Shown here: one piece after another, positions 1-9,325 of the stretch
Layout: every line of letters begins with the position of its first letter
Numbering within the stretch: the first letter of the stretch is position 1
Assembly (NCBI GenBank): GCA_913775025.1
Contig: CAJYJW010000237.1
Location: 1 to 47,276, forward strand
DNA from: an uncultured Sphingomonas sp.
Lineage (GTDB): Bacteria > Pseudomonadota > Alphaproteobacteria > Sphingomonadales > Sphingomonadaceae
Length of the DNA: 47,276 bases
Reading direction: 5' to 3'
Made by a program: the position numbers and the translations under genes
Notes under the pieces: generated by a model
What the model was told of the DNA's origin: nothing
The model's database searches: none
What the model saw: the letters and a program-made list of their open reading frames with translations, nothing else

Positions 1-161
1 TGATGGCTGACGCCCAGCACCCGCGTATCGGGATCGAGCAATCCGCCGCGCGCAAGGTTCACCAGCGCCGGCACCAGCAGGCGACGGGTGAGGTCACCCA
101 GCGCGCCGAAGATCACCACGGTCGCGGGCGGCGCGGGATCGGCTGCGGCCGCCTCGCTCAT
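1..161 (-). CDS. zwf: Glucose-6-phosphate 1-dehydrogenase, N-terminal part only
   Basis: Only about the first 53 codons lie in the window; the rest runs off the left edge. The visible N-terminus contains [19 protein letters not shown], the Rossmann nucleotide-binding start typical of glucose-6-phosphate dehydrogenase, which oxidises glucose 6-phosphate to 6-phosphogluconolactone with NADP+ or NAD+ in the cytoplasm. The start is the ATG read on the minus strand at 161-159. It overlaps the stop of the upstream gnd gene by four bases (ATGA), so the two are probably translationally coupled. It is the fourth gene of a tkt, tal-pgi, gnd, zwf operon that feeds the pentose-phosphate and Entner-Doudoroff routes. 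The identification is firm even from the short stretch; completeness cannot be judged. Confidence 0.9.
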   Translation of the reverse strand, partial: MSEAAAADPAPPATVVIFGALGDLTRRLLVPALVNLARGGLLDPDTRVLGVSH

Positions 162-1135
162 TGCGGCGTCTCGACATGGCCGCCGAAGCCGTAGCGCATG
201 GCGGAGAGCAGCTTGTCGCCGAACGTCGTATCCACCCGGCTGCGGTAGCGCGCGAACAGCGCGGCGGAGAGGACGTTCACCGGCACCGCCTCCTCCATCG
301 CGGCATCGATCGTCCAGCGCCCCTCGCCGCTGTCGGCGACGTGGCCCGAATAATGTTCAAGCATGTTATCCTTGGCGAGGCCGATCGCACACAGATCGAG
401 CAGCCAGGACGAGATGACGCTGCCGCGCCGCCATACCTCCGCCACGTCGGGCAGCGAAATGTCGAACCTTTCCCCCTCGGCCAGCTTGTCGGAGGATTTG
501 CCCTTGAGCACGTCGAAGCCCTCGGCATAGGCCTGCATCAGGCCATATTCGATGCCGTTGTGCACCATCTTGACGAAATGGCCCGCCCCCGCCGGCCCGG
601 CGTGCATATATCCCTTCTCGGCGCGCGGATCGAGCTCGCCGCGATCGGGCGTGCGGGGGACCGTGCCATATCCGGGGGCCAGCGCATCGAAGATCGGGTC
701 GAGCTGGCGGACGACGCCCTCGTCGCCGCCGATCATCATGCAAAAGCCGCGTTCCAGCCCCCACACCCCGCCCGAGGTGCCGACATCGACATAATGCACG
801 CCCCGTTCGGCGGCTGCCTTGGCGCGGCGTATGTCGTCCTTGTAGAAACTGTTGCCGCCATCGATGATGATGTCCCCCTCGGACAGCGCGGCCGTCAGCG
901 CCGTCACGGTATCCTCGGTCGGTGCGCCGGCGGGCAGCATCACCCAAAGGATGCGCGGGGCGGCGAGCTTGGCGATCGCATCCTCGAGCGAGGTCGCGAT
1001 GTCCGCGCCGTCGTCGCCCAGCGCCTTCACCGCATCGGCGCTGCGATCATAGCCGACGACTTCATGGCCGTGCTCGATCAGCCGGCGCGAAATGCCGGCA
1101 CCCATCCGGCCGAGGCCGATCATCGCGAGACGCAT
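158..1135 (-). CDS. gnd: 6-phosphogluconate dehydrogenase, decarboxylating (short form)
   Basis: This 325-residue cytoplasmic enzyme converts 6-phosphogluconate to ribulose 5-phosphate and CO2. The N-terminus [19 protein letters not shown] is the GxGxxG dinucleotide-binding fold, followed by GNSFYKDD and the substrate-binding stretch [14 protein letters not shown]. The catalytic region with [10 protein letters not shown] is intact. The length matches the short GndA-like class (about 300-330 residues) rather than the 470-residue E. coli form. The start at 1135 was chosen because the GxGxxG motif begins right after it; a longer reading to 1204 adds an arginine-rich extension unlike the family. 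It lies 13 bases downstream of tal-pgi and overlaps zwf by four bases. Confidence 0.93.
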   Translation of the reverse strand: MRLAMIGLGRMGAGISRRLIEHGHEVVGYDRSADAVKALGDDGADIATSLEDAIAKLAAPRILWVMLPAGAPTEDTVTALTAALSEGDIIIDGGNSFYKDDIRRAKAAAERGVHYVDVGTSGGVWGLERGFCMMIGGDEGVVRQLDPIFDALAPGYGTVPRTPDRGELDPRAEKGYMHAGPAGAGHFVKMVHNGIEYGLMQAYAEGFDVLKGKSSDKLAEGERFDISLPDVAEVWRRGSVISSWLLDLCAIGLAKDNMLEHYSGHVADSGEGRWTIDAAMEEAVPVNVLSAALFARYRSRVDTTFGDKLLSAMRYGFGGHVETPQ

Positions 1136-1148
1136 CGAACAGGACTCC

Positions 1149-3968
1149 TCAATTCGCCGTGGCGAGGATCGCGGCGCGCAGCGCATCCATGCCGCCGCCG
1201 CCATGCTTCAGATGAACGCGCAACACCCGCCGGCCACGGTCCGCCAAAACGTCGGTGTCGCCGATCGCCTGCGCGATCTGCACCGTGCCGAAGCTGGCGC
1301 GATGTCCGGGCACGGCAAGGTCCGGCTCGGGATCGCGGGTGATCGTGAGGAACACGCCGGTCGCCGGGCCACCCTTGTACGCCTGGCCGGTGGAATGGAG
1401 AAAGCGCGGGCCGAACCCCGCCACCGTCGCCACCTGATGCGCATCACGGATCGCCAGCCGCATATCGGTGATCGCCGCCTCGTTTGCGTCGTTCCGCTCG
1501 ATATAGGCGAGGAAGCCCGCATAATCGCCGGGACGCAGGCTGGCGAAATGCAATCGCAGCAGCGTGGCCGGGTCCGCCGGCGTCTCGGGCGATCCGGCAG
1601 CGGCGAAGAAGGCGAAATCCGCATTTTCCGCGATCGGCGTCGCCGCCGCCAGCGCCCCCGAAGCCTCATAGGCGTCGACCAGCTTGCGCGTCGCCACCTT
1701 GGCGGCCTCCACATCGGGCTGGTCGAACGGGTCGATGCCGATCACCGCGCCGGCGATGGCGGTCGCGACCTCCCAGCGGTAGAATTCCTGCCCGATCTGC
1801 TCACGCGATTTCAGCGTGATGCGGACGACCGGATGGCCGGCGGCGGCAAGCGCATCCAGCCCAGCAGGCTCCGCCTCGCCCTCCAAAGTGAAGGCGGCGA
1901 ACAGGCGGTCCGTACCATAAACCATCGCCTCGCCGACGGGTTCGGCATCGACGGGCACGATGCCCTTGCCCTGCTTACCGGTGCTTTCCGCCAGCAACTG
2001 CTCCAGCCACGGCCCAAGCGGCGCGAGGCTTGGCGAGGCGAGGACAGTCAGCTTGTCGCGTCCGGCCTTCGCCGCCTCGCCGATGATCGCGCCCAGCCGA
2101 AAGCCGGGATTGCGCGCGGGCGGCACGTCGCCGCCGCAGGAGAAGACCATCGGCGCGGTCGCCGCGTAAAAGGCATGCGTGTCGATGCCGATCGCGGCGG
2201 CGGGCACCATGCCGAACACCGACAGGACCGAGTAGCGCCCGCCGATCGCCGGATCGCCGGCGAAGATATGCGCATAGCCATCGGCCTTGGCCACCTGCTC
2301 CAGCTTCGAACCCGGATCGGTCACGGCGACGAAATGGTCACCCCGCTTGCCGGCGAGGTCGTAGAAATAGCTGCGCAGCAGTTCCGGCTCCATCGTCGAT
2401 CCGGACTTGGACGAGACGATGAACAAGGTGTTCGCCGGGTCGATCGCGGCGGCAACCGTCGCGATCTGGCCGGGGTCGGTCGTGTCCAACACGTGCAGCC
2501 GCGGCTGCCCCGCTGCCGAGCCGAGGATGAGCGACAGCACCTCCGGCCCCAGACTGGAGCCGCCCATGCCCAGCAGCACGGCATCCTTGTACGCGCGTGC
2601 CTCGCCGGCCAGCGCCTTCAGGGCATCCGGATCGACCTGCTCCCCGCGCGCCGCCGGGATCCAGCCGAGCCATTTCGCCTCGTCGCCGCCGGTCCACAGC
2701 GTTGCGTCGCCCTGCGCCAGCCGCCGGGTCCACGCCTCGGCCCGCGCCGCCTCCAGTCGGTCGTCCACCGCTTTCGCCAGCGCCTCGGGCAGATCCGCCG
2801 TCATGGCGTTCAGCCGGCCGCCCAGCAGCGCCGCGCGTTTGTCCGCCACCGCGCCCAGCAGCGCGTCGGCCGCATCGGCGAACAGCTTCACGCCGTCCAC
2901 GACCAGCTTTTCGGTGATGCCGGGTAGATCCAGCCCCAGACGTTCCGCCTCCGCCAGCACGTGGCGCGCGGCGTCAACGTCCTGCGTCAGCGTTTCGGCG
3001 ACGGTGCCATGGTCGCGGAACGCATCCATCGTCGCGGGCGGCATGGTGTTCACCGTATCCGGGCCGATCAGCGTATCGACGTAGAGCGTATCGGGATAGG
3101 CCTTGTCCTTCACGCCGGTGGAAGCCCACAGCAGCCGCTGCGGCCGCGCGCCCTTGGCGGCGAGCGCCTGCCAGCGATCGCCCGCGATCATTCCAACATA
3201 CCAGTCGTAGGCAAGCTTGGCATTGGCGATGGCGACCTTGCCGCGCAACGCCTTGAGCGCATCCGCCTCCGCATCGCCCGCCTCGACACGCGCATCGATC
3301 CGCTTGTCGATCTGCGCGTCGATACGGCTGACGAAGAAGCTGGCGACGCTGGCGATTCCATCGATCGCCTCGCCCTTTTCCACGCGCGCCTCGAGCCCGG
3401 CCATATAGGCTTCGGCCACCGCCTTGTAGCTGTCCAATGAGAACAGCAGCGTGACGTTGATGTTCAGGCCATCCTCGATCAGCTGGCGGATCGCGGGGAC
3501 GCCGGCCTTCGTGCCCGGCACCTTAACCATCAGGTTAGGCTCATCGACCGCAGCCCACAGCCGCCGCGCCTCCTCGATCGTTTCCTCGGTGCCATCGGCC
3601 AGATAGGGGGAGACTTCGAGGCTGACATAGCCGTCCTGCCCGCCCATCCCATCATAGACGGCACGCAGATCGGCGGCCGCCGCCTTGATGTCGGCGATGG
3701 CCTGTGCCTCATAAGTATCCTGCACCGACGCGTCGGCTTTCCCGAGAAATTCGGAAAAGCCCGCGTCATAGGCATCGCCATGCCCCATCGCCTTCTCGAA
3801 GATCGAGGGGTTTGAGGTGACGCCGGTCAGCCCGTCCTTATCGATGAGCTTGCGCAATCCGCCCTCGGCCAGAAAGCGGCGGTCGACGAAATCGAGCCAT
3901 GCGGCCGTTCCCGCCGCGTGCAGGCTACGGAGGCGATTGTCGGCGTTGGTAGGTGTCTTGTCGCTCAT
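1149..3968 (-). CDS. tal-pgi: Bifunctional transaldolase / glucose-6-phosphate isomerase fusion
   Basis: The protein has 939 residues and two complete enzymes. Residues 1 to about 370 are transaldolase, with [10 protein letters not shown] near residue 51 and the Schiff-base lysine in MVKVPGTK (K149). Residues from about 400 to the end are phosphoglucose isomerase, with [40 protein letters not shown] and a C-terminal [13 protein letters not shown] motif. Together they interconvert sedoheptulose 7-phosphate plus glyceraldehyde 3-phosphate with erythrose 4-phosphate plus fructose 6-phosphate, and then fructose 6-phosphate with glucose 6-phosphate. Fused Tal-Pgi proteins are known in several bacteria. 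The start ATG overlaps the tkt stop by four bases. A reading extending to 4115 is rejected because it lies inside tkt. Confidence 0.95.
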   Translation of the reverse strand: MSDKTPTNADNRLRSLHAAGTAAWLDFVDRRFLAEGGLRKLIDKDGLTGVTSNPSIFEKAMGHGDAYDAGFSEFLGKADASVQDTYEAQAIADIKAAAADLRAVYDGMGGQDGYVSLEVSPYLADGTEETIEEARRLWAAVDEPNLMVKVPGTKAGVPAIRQLIEDGLNINVTLLFSLDSYKAVAEAYMAGLEARVEKGEAIDGIASVASFFVSRIDAQIDKRIDARVEAGDAEADALKALRGKVAIANAKLAYDWYVGMIAGDRWQALAAKGARPQRLLWASTGVKDKAYPDTLYVDTLIGPDTVNTMPPATMDAFRDHGTVAETLTQDVDAARHVLAEAERLGLDLPGITEKLVVDGVKLFADAADALLGAVADKRAALLGGRLNAMTADLPEALAKAVDDRLEAARAEAWTRRLAQGDATLWTGGDEAKWLGWIPAARGEQVDPDALKALAGEARAYKDAVLLGMGGSSLGPEVLSLILGSAAGQPRLHVLDTTDPGQIATVAAAIDPANTLFIVSSKSGSTMEPELLRSYFYDLAGKRGDHFVAVTDPGSKLEQVAKADGYAHIFAGDPAIGGRYSVLSVFGMVPAAAIGIDTHAFYAATAPMVFSCGGDVPPARNPGFRLGAIIGEAAKAGRDKLTVLASPSLAPLGPWLEQLLAESTGKQGKGIVPVDAEPVGEAMVYGTDRLFAAFTLEGEAEPAGLDALAAAGHPVVRITLKSREQIGQEFYRWEVATAIAGAVIGIDPFDQPDVEAAKVATRKLVDAYEASGALAAATPIAENADFAFFAAAGSPETPADPATLLRLHFASLRPGDYAGFLAYIERNDANEAAITDMRLAIRDAHQVATVAGFGPRFLHSTGQAYKGGPATGVFLTITRDPEPDLAVPGHRASFGTVQIAQAIGDTDVLADRGRRVLRVHLKHGGGGMDALRAAILATAN

Positions 3969-6040
3969 GCGTTCTTCCCGATCAGATCGCGGGCCAGCGC
4001 GCCGATCTTCTCGACGGTGAAGCCGTATTTCTCTTGCAGCTTGGCCAGGGGCGCGGAGGCGCCGAAGGTGGACATGGTGATCGTCGCCCCGCCCGAACCG
4101 ACGTAGCGATCCCACCCCATCGACCCCGCCTGCTCGACTGCGAGGCGGGCCGTGATGGACGGCGGCAGCACGCTTTCACGATAGGCCCGGTCCTGCTTCT
4201 CGAAGAGATACCAGCTGGGCAACGACACCACGCGCGATCGTATGCCGTCCGCCGCCAACGCCTCATGCGCCTGCACCACCAGCGGCAGTTCCGATCCGGT
4301 GCCGATCAGGATGACCTGCGGGTCCTCGCTGTCGGCCAGCACGTAGCCGCCCTTCGCAAGCCCCTCGGCCGAGGCATATCGCGTCCGGTCCAGCGTCGGG
4401 ATCGCCTGGCGGGAGAGAATCAGCGCGGTGGGCTCATGGGTGTGGGTCAGCGCGACCTTCCAGGCCTCGGCCACCTCGTTCGCGTCGCCCGGGCGGATCG
4501 TGTCGAGCCCCGGGATCGCGCGCAATGTCGCGAGATGCTCGATCGGCTGGTGCGTCGGCCCGTCCTCGCCCACGCCGATGCTGTCGTGGGTGAAGACAAA
4601 GACGACCGGCAATTCCATGATCGCCGCCAGCCGGATCGGCGCACGCATATAATCGGCGAAGACGAGGAAGGTGGCGGTGTAGGGCCGCAGGTAGGATAGC
4701 GCCATGCCGTTGGCGATCGAGCCCATCGCATGCTCGCGGATGCCGAAATGCATGTTCTGGCCACCGTAGTTGCCTGCCTCGAACGAAGGCTTGTCCTTCA
4801 CGTCCGTCTTGGTGGAGGGCGCCAGATCGGCCGCGCCGCCGATCAAGGCCGGGATACGTGCCGCGAGCGCGTTCAGCACCTTGCCCCCGCTCTCGCGCGA
4901 GGCGACGCCCTTTGCGTCCGCATCGAAGACTGGCAGGCTGTCCGACCAGTCGTCGGCGATCTTGCCGTCGAGCAACTGGTCGATCTGCTCGGCCTCGGTC
5001 GGATGATCGTTGCGATAGCGCGTGAACATCGCGTCCCACGCCTCGCGCGCTGGGCGCCCCCGCCCCGCTATCGTCTCGTTGACATGCTCGGCCACGCCCT
5101 CCGGTACGAGAAACTGGGCATCCTCGGGCCAGCCATAGGCGCGCTTGGTCTCTCGGATCGCCTCCTCGCCCAGCGGCTCGCCATGCGCCTTGGCGCTGCC
5201 GGCCTTCGGGCTGCCCCAGCCGATCACCGAATGCACCACGATCAGCGTCGGGCGATCGTCCGTCGCGCGAAACGCATCCAGCGCTTTCGAGAGCGCGGCC
5301 GTGTCATTGGCGTCATCCACATGCAGCACCTGCCAGCCATAAGCGGCGAACCGCATGCCGACATCTTCGTCGAAGGCCAGATCGGTCTTGCCCTCGATGG
5401 TGATGTGGTTGCTGTCGTAGATCCAGCAGAGGTTCGAGAGCTTCAGATGCCCGGCGACCGAAGCGGCCTCGGCCGAGACGCCTTCCATCATGTCGCCGTC
5501 ACCGCACAGGACGTAGACGTCATGATCGAACAGGTCGTAGCCTGGCCGATTGTAGCGCGCGGCCAGCGCCCGCTCCGCGATCGCCATGCCGACCGAATTG
5601 CCACAACCCTGCCCCAAGGGGCCTGTGGTCGTCTCCACCCCCGTCGTCATGCGATATTCCGGGTGTCCGGGCGTCTTGGAGCCAAGCTGGCGGAACTGCC
5701 GGATATCGTCGAGGCTGACCGCCGGCACGCCGGATGGCGTCCCGTCCGCCCCGATCTCTATCACGCCGGCCAAGTGCAGCAACGAATAGAGCAGCATCGA
5801 GGCATGGCCGACCGACAGGACGAAGCGGTCGCGGTTCGGCCAGTCGGGCTTGCCGGGATCGTAGCGCAGATAGTCCGTCCAGAGGGTGTAGGCGACGGGG
5901 GCGAGGGCCATCGGCGTGCCGGGATGACCGCTGTTCGCCTGCTGCACCGCATCCATCGACAGGGTGCGGATCGTATCGATCGCCAACCGGTCGATCGAGC
6001 CGTCTTCGTGGATAGCGGTGGCGTTCTGGGACTGTGACAT
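3965..6040 (-). CDS. tkt: Transketolase
   Basis: This is a 691-residue thiamine-diphosphate enzyme that moves two-carbon ketol units in the non-oxidative pentose-phosphate pathway. Visible signatures are the N-terminal SGHPGTPMALAPVAYTLW stretch, the ThDP-binding GDGDMMEGVSAEAASVAGH, the middle-domain HFGIREHAMGSIANGMAL and DSIGVGEDGPTHQPIEHL, and a C-terminal domain with GSELPLVVQAHEAL. All regions are present and uninterrupted. It is the first gene of the tkt, tal-pgi, gnd, zwf operon, so the promoter should lie in 6041-6290. A GGAG sequence about 11 bases upstream of the ATG at 6040 is a plausible ribosome binding site. Confidence 0.96.
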   Translation of the reverse strand: MSQSQNATAIHEDGSIDRLAIDTIRTLSMDAVQQANSGHPGTPMALAPVAYTLWTDYLRYDPGKPDWPNRDRFVLSVGHASMLLYSLLHLAGVIEIGADGTPSGVPAVSLDDIRQFRQLGSKTPGHPEYRMTTGVETTTGPLGQGCGNSVGMAIAERALAARYNRPGYDLFDHDVYVLCGDGDMMEGVSAEAASVAGHLKLSNLCWIYDSNHITIEGKTDLAFDEDVGMRFAAYGWQVLHVDDANDTAALSKALDAFRATDDRPTLIVVHSVIGWGSPKAGSAKAHGEPLGEEAIRETKRAYGWPEDAQFLVPEGVAEHVNETIAGRGRPAREAWDAMFTRYRNDHPTEAEQIDQLLDGKIADDWSDSLPVFDADAKGVASRESGGKVLNALAARIPALIGGAADLAPSTKTDVKDKPSFEAGNYGGQNMHFGIREHAMGSIANGMALSYLRPYTATFLVFADYMRAPIRLAAIMELPVVFVFTHDSIGVGEDGPTHQPIEHLATLRAIPGLDTIRPGDANEVAEAWKVALTHTHEPTALILSRQAIPTLDRTRYASAEGLAKGGYVLADSEDPQVILIGTGSELPLVVQAHEALAADGIRSRVVSLPSWYLFEKQDRAYRESVLPPSITARLAVEQAGSMGWDRYVGSGGATITMSTFGASAPLAKLQEKYGFTVEKIGALARDLIGKNA

Positions 6041-6290
6041 TGATCGACTGACTCCGGGGATTGCCCGGCAAACGCAGCAGGGGGCATAAAAGCGCAGCGG
6101 GCGGTAAATTTACGCCGGTCGCACATCGCCGTGCGACGAACGGTGTGCCCGCCGGTCACCGGCCCCTCGTTGCCAGCCCCGTCTCGATGTTCCGGTCGGG
6201 CGGCGGCCTTACGCCGCATTACTCAAATTGACGCCGGCTCGCGCGAACGGTCAGGACCGGCGCCTGACCGCAACCGGAAGGGCCTGTGTC
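6041..6290. promoter_or_regulatory. Intergenic region with tkt operon promoter; GTAAATTTAC palindrome
   Basis: This 250-base gap separates the divergent tkt operon (minus) and the membrane protein gene (plus). A perfect 10-bp palindrome GTAAATTTAC at 6104-6113 lies about 65 bases upstream of the tkt start, inside an otherwise GC-rich context. It is a candidate operator for the carbon-metabolism operon. I cannot name the regulator, and no confident -35/-10 pair was recognised. Confidence 0.35.
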
Positions 6291-6944
6291 GTGATCGTAG
6301 CCTTGCTCACTCTGTTGCACGTTCTGATCCTCGTCTATTGGCTGGGTGGCGATCTCGGCGCCTTCTACACATCCGGCTTCATGACCGACCCAAGGCGCAC
6401 CGTGCCCGAGCGGATGATGGCGTTGAAGATCCTCAACAATATCGACATGGCGCCCCGCACCACGCTGATCATGGCCTATCCGACCGGCATCACGCTCGCC
6501 TGGGCCAAGGGTTGGGTGGACATATCCGGCACTTGGCCGGCCATCGCGGCGGTGCTGTTCCTCGGCTGGCTGGCGATCGCCTGGGCGGTCCATCTCCAGC
6601 ATGGCGGGGGTGGCATGCTCAAGCGGATCGACCTCGGCATCCGCTATCTATGCGTCACGGCGTTCGCGCTTGGCGGCATCGCCGGCCTTACCGGCCTGCG
6701 TGAAATGCCGCTGTTCATCGCGCTGAAGCTGTGCCTGCTGGCCGGATGCGTCGCGCTCGGCCTGATCGTCCGCTGGCAGCTCGTGCCCCTGTTCGGCGCG
6801 ATCCGCGAGATGGCCGGCACCGGCCCCACACCGGAAACCGACGCCACGATCCGCCGCGTCAACAACGGCGCGCGCGTATCCGTGCTGACCCTTTGGGTGT
6901 TCGTCACGCTCGCCGCGTTCCTCGGCATCTGGCAGCCCGTATGA
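6291..6944 (+). CDS. Small integral membrane protein of unknown function
   Basis: The predicted 217-residue protein appears to have five to six hydrophobic segments: the first at the very N-terminus (LLTLLHVLILVYWLGGDLG), then AIAAVLFLGWLAIAWAV, YLCVTAFALGGIAGLTGL, FIALKLCLLAGCVALGLIV and LTLWVFVTLAAFLGIW. Between the first two is a conserved-looking soluble stretch with TSGFMTDP and NNIDMAPRTTLI. I do not recognise a named family. The GTG at 6291 was preferred because GGAAGG lies about 11 bases upstream and translation then starts directly at the first membrane segment. A TTG at 6228 would add 21 residues but has no ribosome binding site. It is transcribed alone, divergently from tkt. Confidence 0.6.
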   Translation: MIVALLTLLHVLILVYWLGGDLGAFYTSGFMTDPRRTVPERMMALKILNNIDMAPRTTLIMAYPTGITLAWAKGWVDISGTWPAIAAVLFLGWLAIAWAVHLQHGGGGMLKRIDLGIRYLCVTAFALGGIAGLTGLREMPLFIALKLCLLAGCVALGLIVRWQLVPLFGAIREMAGTGPTPETDATIRRVNNGARVSVLTLWVFVTLAAFLGIWQPV

Positions 6945-6988
6945 GGCACCGTCCCGGCTGACATCGCGCGCGCAAAGCGCTTGCCACA

Positions 6989-7010
6989 ATTGTATTGTGT
7001 TTATATCAAT
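6989..7010. promoter_or_regulatory. Class A operator: ATTGTATTG-N9-CAAT
   Basis: The sequence ATTGTATTG (6989-6997), spacer TGTTTATAT, then CAAT (7007-7010) sits 47 bases upstream of the ATG at 7057. The same left arm and the same nine-base spacing recur at 14769-14790 and 31149-31175, both also in promoter regions. Only the inner ATTG/CAAT part is symmetric here. It is probably a regulator binding site, and the region must also hold the promoter of the 75-residue gene. Confidence 0.5.
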
Positions 7011-7056
7011 TGGGGAAAGCGGCACCGCCGCGCACGTAGCCAGCCGCGGGGGCGAT

Positions 7057-7284
7057 ATGCACCATTCAGTCCAGGCCCGTTCCAAAGGATGCCGTCCGGT
7101 CGATCCGATACTTGTCGATCGCCTGCAGGCGATCGTCGATCGCCGCACCGACAGGGCGCTGACCGAACAGTTCGGTATCAGCTACAACACATGGCGCAAG
7201 CTGATCGCCGGGGAGCCGATCCGCGCCTCCGTGCTCACCCGGCTCGAGGCTCGGCTGGACCGTCTGGAGAACGCCCCGGCCTGA
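7057..7284 (+). CDS. Small helix-turn-helix protein, 75 residues
   Basis: The predicted protein contains ALTEQFGISYNTWRKLIAG (about residues 34-52), which reads as a helix-turn-helix with a recognition helix around SYNTWRKL, followed by a charged C-terminal helix (LTRLEARLDRLENA). It resembles small Xre-like DNA-binding proteins, but I cannot name a family. The ATG at 7057 follows a GGGGGCGAT purine-rich stretch; the earlier in-frame codon at 6997 would place the start inside the class A operator and is rejected. It ends 14 bases before the convergent alcohol dehydrogenase gene. Its promoter carries the operator shared with the catabolic operons, so it may belong to that regulon or act in it. 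Confidence 0.6.
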   Translation: MHHSVQARSKGCRPVDPILVDRLQAIVDRRTDRALTEQFGISYNTWRKLIAGEPIRASVLTRLEARLDRLENAPA

Positions 7285-7298
7285 TCGGGGCGAAGGCC

Positions 7299-8432
7299 TT
7301 AGGCCGGATCCGGCACGATCACCTGCCGGATCGCGCGCCCTTCGGCCAAACCGTCCAGCAGGCTGTTGATCTCGGACAAGGGGCTGACCGAGGTCAATAG
7401 CGTCTCGACAGGCAACCGCCCCGCCCGCCACATCGCGATATACCTGGGAATGTCCCGCGCGGGGATGGCCGACCCCATGTACGATCCGATCAGCGTCTTC
7501 CCATCCGCGACGAGGGAGACGGCCGGAATGCTGAATTTCTCCGCCGGATTGGGCAGCCCCACGGTTACGATCCGCCCGCCCCGCCTGGCCGCCGCATAGG
7601 CCGCCTCCAAAACCGCTGCCTTGCCGACCGTCTCGACCACCACGTCCGCGCCGCCCAGCGGGAACAGCGCGGGCAGGCGCTCCGCCTCCGTCACGTCCAG
7701 CGCCACCGCGCCAAGGCTTTCCGCCAACGCACGCTTCTCGGCGAAGGGATCCACCGCCACGATCAGCCCCGCGCCGCTGGCCCGCGCGGCGAGCAGCGCG
7801 GCGAGGCCGACGCCGCCCAGACCGTAGATCAGCACCGTCTCGCCCGGCCGCACCGCCGCCGAATTGACGACCGCCCCCGCCCCCGTCAGCACCGCGCAGC
7901 CGAACAAGGCCGCGACATGCGGCGGAATGTCCCGATCCACCTTCACGGCGGATCGGCGATCAACCACGACATGGGTGGCGAAGGCGGAAACGCCGAGATG
8001 ATGATGCACCTCGCCCCCGCAGGCATCATGCAGGCGGCGGCCGCCGTTCAGCAGGCGGCCCTCCCCGTTCGCGGCCGCCCCCGCCGCGCACATGAACGGC
8101 TCGCCGCCCTTGCAGCGCACGCATTCCCCGCAGGACGGCAGGAAGGCGAGGATCACGCGATCGCCGACCGCGAACTGCGTATCCTCCGCGCTGCCCAAAG
8201 CCTCGACGATACCGGTCGCCTCATGGCCGAGCGCCATGGGCATCGGGCGCGGCCTGTCGCCATTCACCACGGAGAGATCGGAATGGCACAGCCCCGCCGC
8301 ATCGATGCGAATCAGCAGCTCGCCCGCACGCGGCGGATCCAGCGTCAACGTCGCGAGGTCGAGCGGGCGAGTGGCAGCATAGGGACGCGGGTTGTCGCCC
8401 GTGCGCGCAAGGACGGCGGCGGTGATCTGCAT
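7299..8432 (-). CDS. Zinc-dependent alcohol dehydrogenase, class III-like MDR
   Basis: This is a 377-residue medium-chain dehydrogenase with all zinc ligands visible: C49 and H50 in GLCHSD, H70 in GHE, and four structural-zinc cysteines in CGECVRCKGGEPFMC (C101, C104, C107, C115). The nucleotide-binding fold is YGLGGVGLAALLAARA. It should oxidise an alcohol to an aldehyde (or the reverse) with NAD(H). It is the last gene of the eight-gene minus-strand operon, 37 bases after the lyase gene, so it may handle a hydroxymethyl or aldehyde intermediate of the pathway. The substrate cannot be read from sequence. Family assignment is secure. Confidence 0.88.
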   Translation of the reverse strand: MQITAAVLARTGDNPRPYAATRPLDLATLTLDPPRAGELLIRIDAAGLCHSDLSVVNGDRPRPMPMALGHEATGIVEALGSAEDTQFAVGDRVILAFLPSCGECVRCKGGEPFMCAAGAAANGEGRLLNGGRRLHDACGGEVHHHLGVSAFATHVVVDRRSAVKVDRDIPPHVAALFGCAVLTGAGAVVNSAAVRPGETVLIYGLGGVGLAALLAARASGAGLIVAVDPFAEKRALAESLGAVALDVTEAERLPALFPLGGADVVVETVGKAAVLEAAYAAARRGGRIVTVGLPNPAEKFSIPAVSLVADGKTLIGSYMGSAIPARDIPRYIAMWRAGRLPVETLLTSVSPLSEINSLLDGLAEGRAIRQVIVPDPA

Positions 8433-8469
8433 GGCTATCCGACTTTCCGAGGGAATAAGGGTGCTGACG

Positions 8470-9324
8470 TCAGAGCGCCCACTTCTTTTCGAAATCCCAC
8501 ACGTCCTGAAAGCCGATCAGGCCGCAGAACTGCTTGAAGTCGAACATCGGCATGTCCGCCGGCTCGCCGTCACCCTGATCGCGCAGCTTGATGAAGGCGG
8601 TTTCGATCGCCGATGCGGCAATCAGGCTGGAAAGCGATGGGTAGATGGCGAAGGCATAGCCGATATCGCCCAGCACATCGCCCTTCAGGATCGGGGTCGA
8701 TCCGCCGTTCGCCATGTTGGCCATCACCGGCTGCTCGAAGCTGGCGCATGCCAGCCGCATCTCCTCCTCGCTCTCCATCGCCTCGGGGAACAGCACGTCC
8801 GCGCCCGCCTTGGCATAAGCCTCCAGCCGGCGGAGCACGCTGTCCATGCCCTCGGACTGGCGCGCATCGGTGCGGGCGATGATGAGCATGTCGTCTCGCG
8901 TTTCGGCGGCGACCTTGATCTTCTGCACCATATCCTCGATCGGGATGACACGGCGGCCCGGCGTATGGCCGCACTTCTTGGGGAACTCCTGATCCTCGAT
9001 CTGGATCGCGGAGACGCCCGCCGCCTCATAGCCGCGCACCGTATGCTGCACGTTCAGCAGCCCGCCAAAGCCGGTGTCGGCATCCGCGATCAGCGCCGCC
9101 TTGCTCGTCCGCAGGATCGTCATGTGGCGATCCAGCATCTGGGTGTAGGTGACGAGGCCGGCATCCGGCATCCCGTAGGCGGAGGCGGTCAGCCAATAGC
9201 CCGTGCCATAGACGACATCGAAGCCCACGCGATCGGCGACGACGGCGGTGATCATGTCGTGGATGCCGGGCACCACGAAAAAGTCCTTGGTGGCGAGTTT
9301 GTCGCGCAGGCGGGTATCGGCCAT
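8470..9324 (-). CDS. Isocitrate lyase / PEP mutase superfamily C-C lyase (dimethylmalate lyase-like)
   Basis: The 284-residue protein has the (beta/alpha)8 superfamily signatures: VPGIHDMITA at 18-27, metal-site DADTGFGG at 81-88, and KKCGH at 116-120. The KKCGH loop, with its general-acid cysteine, marks true lyases such as methylisocitrate lyase (PrpB) and 2,3-dimethylmalate lyase, as opposed to PEP mutases. These enzymes split a 2-hydroxy-dicarboxylic acid into pyruvate, glyoxylate or similar plus a second acid. The gene starts one base after the stop of the LeuD-like gene, with AGGA seven bases before the ATG, so it is tightly linked to the hydro-lyase that would make its substrate. By analogy with the DmdAB-Dml pair of nicotinate fermentation, a substituted malate is the likely substrate. 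Alternatives are methylisocitrate lyase or oxaloacetate decarboxylase. Confidence 0.85.
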   Translation of the reverse strand: MADTRLRDKLATKDFFVVPGIHDMITAVVADRVGFDVVYGTGYWLTASAYGMPDAGLVTYTQMLDRHMTILRTSKAALIADADTGFGGLLNVQHTVRGYEAAGVSAIQIEDQEFPKKCGHTPGRRVIPIEDMVQKIKVAAETRDDMLIIARTDARQSEGMDSVLRRLEAYAKAGADVLFPEAMESEEEMRLACASFEQPVMANMANGGSTPILKGDVLGDIGYAFAIYPSLSSLIAASAIETAFIKLRDQGDGEPADMPMFDFKQFCGLIGFQDVWDFEKKWAL

Positions 9325-9325
9325 C

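Noticed and set aside
6104-6113. HexR-type operator at the pentose-phosphate operon promoter
   Set aside because: GTAAATTTAC is shorter than the known HexR site and lacks its outer bases; kept only as an unnamed palindrome.
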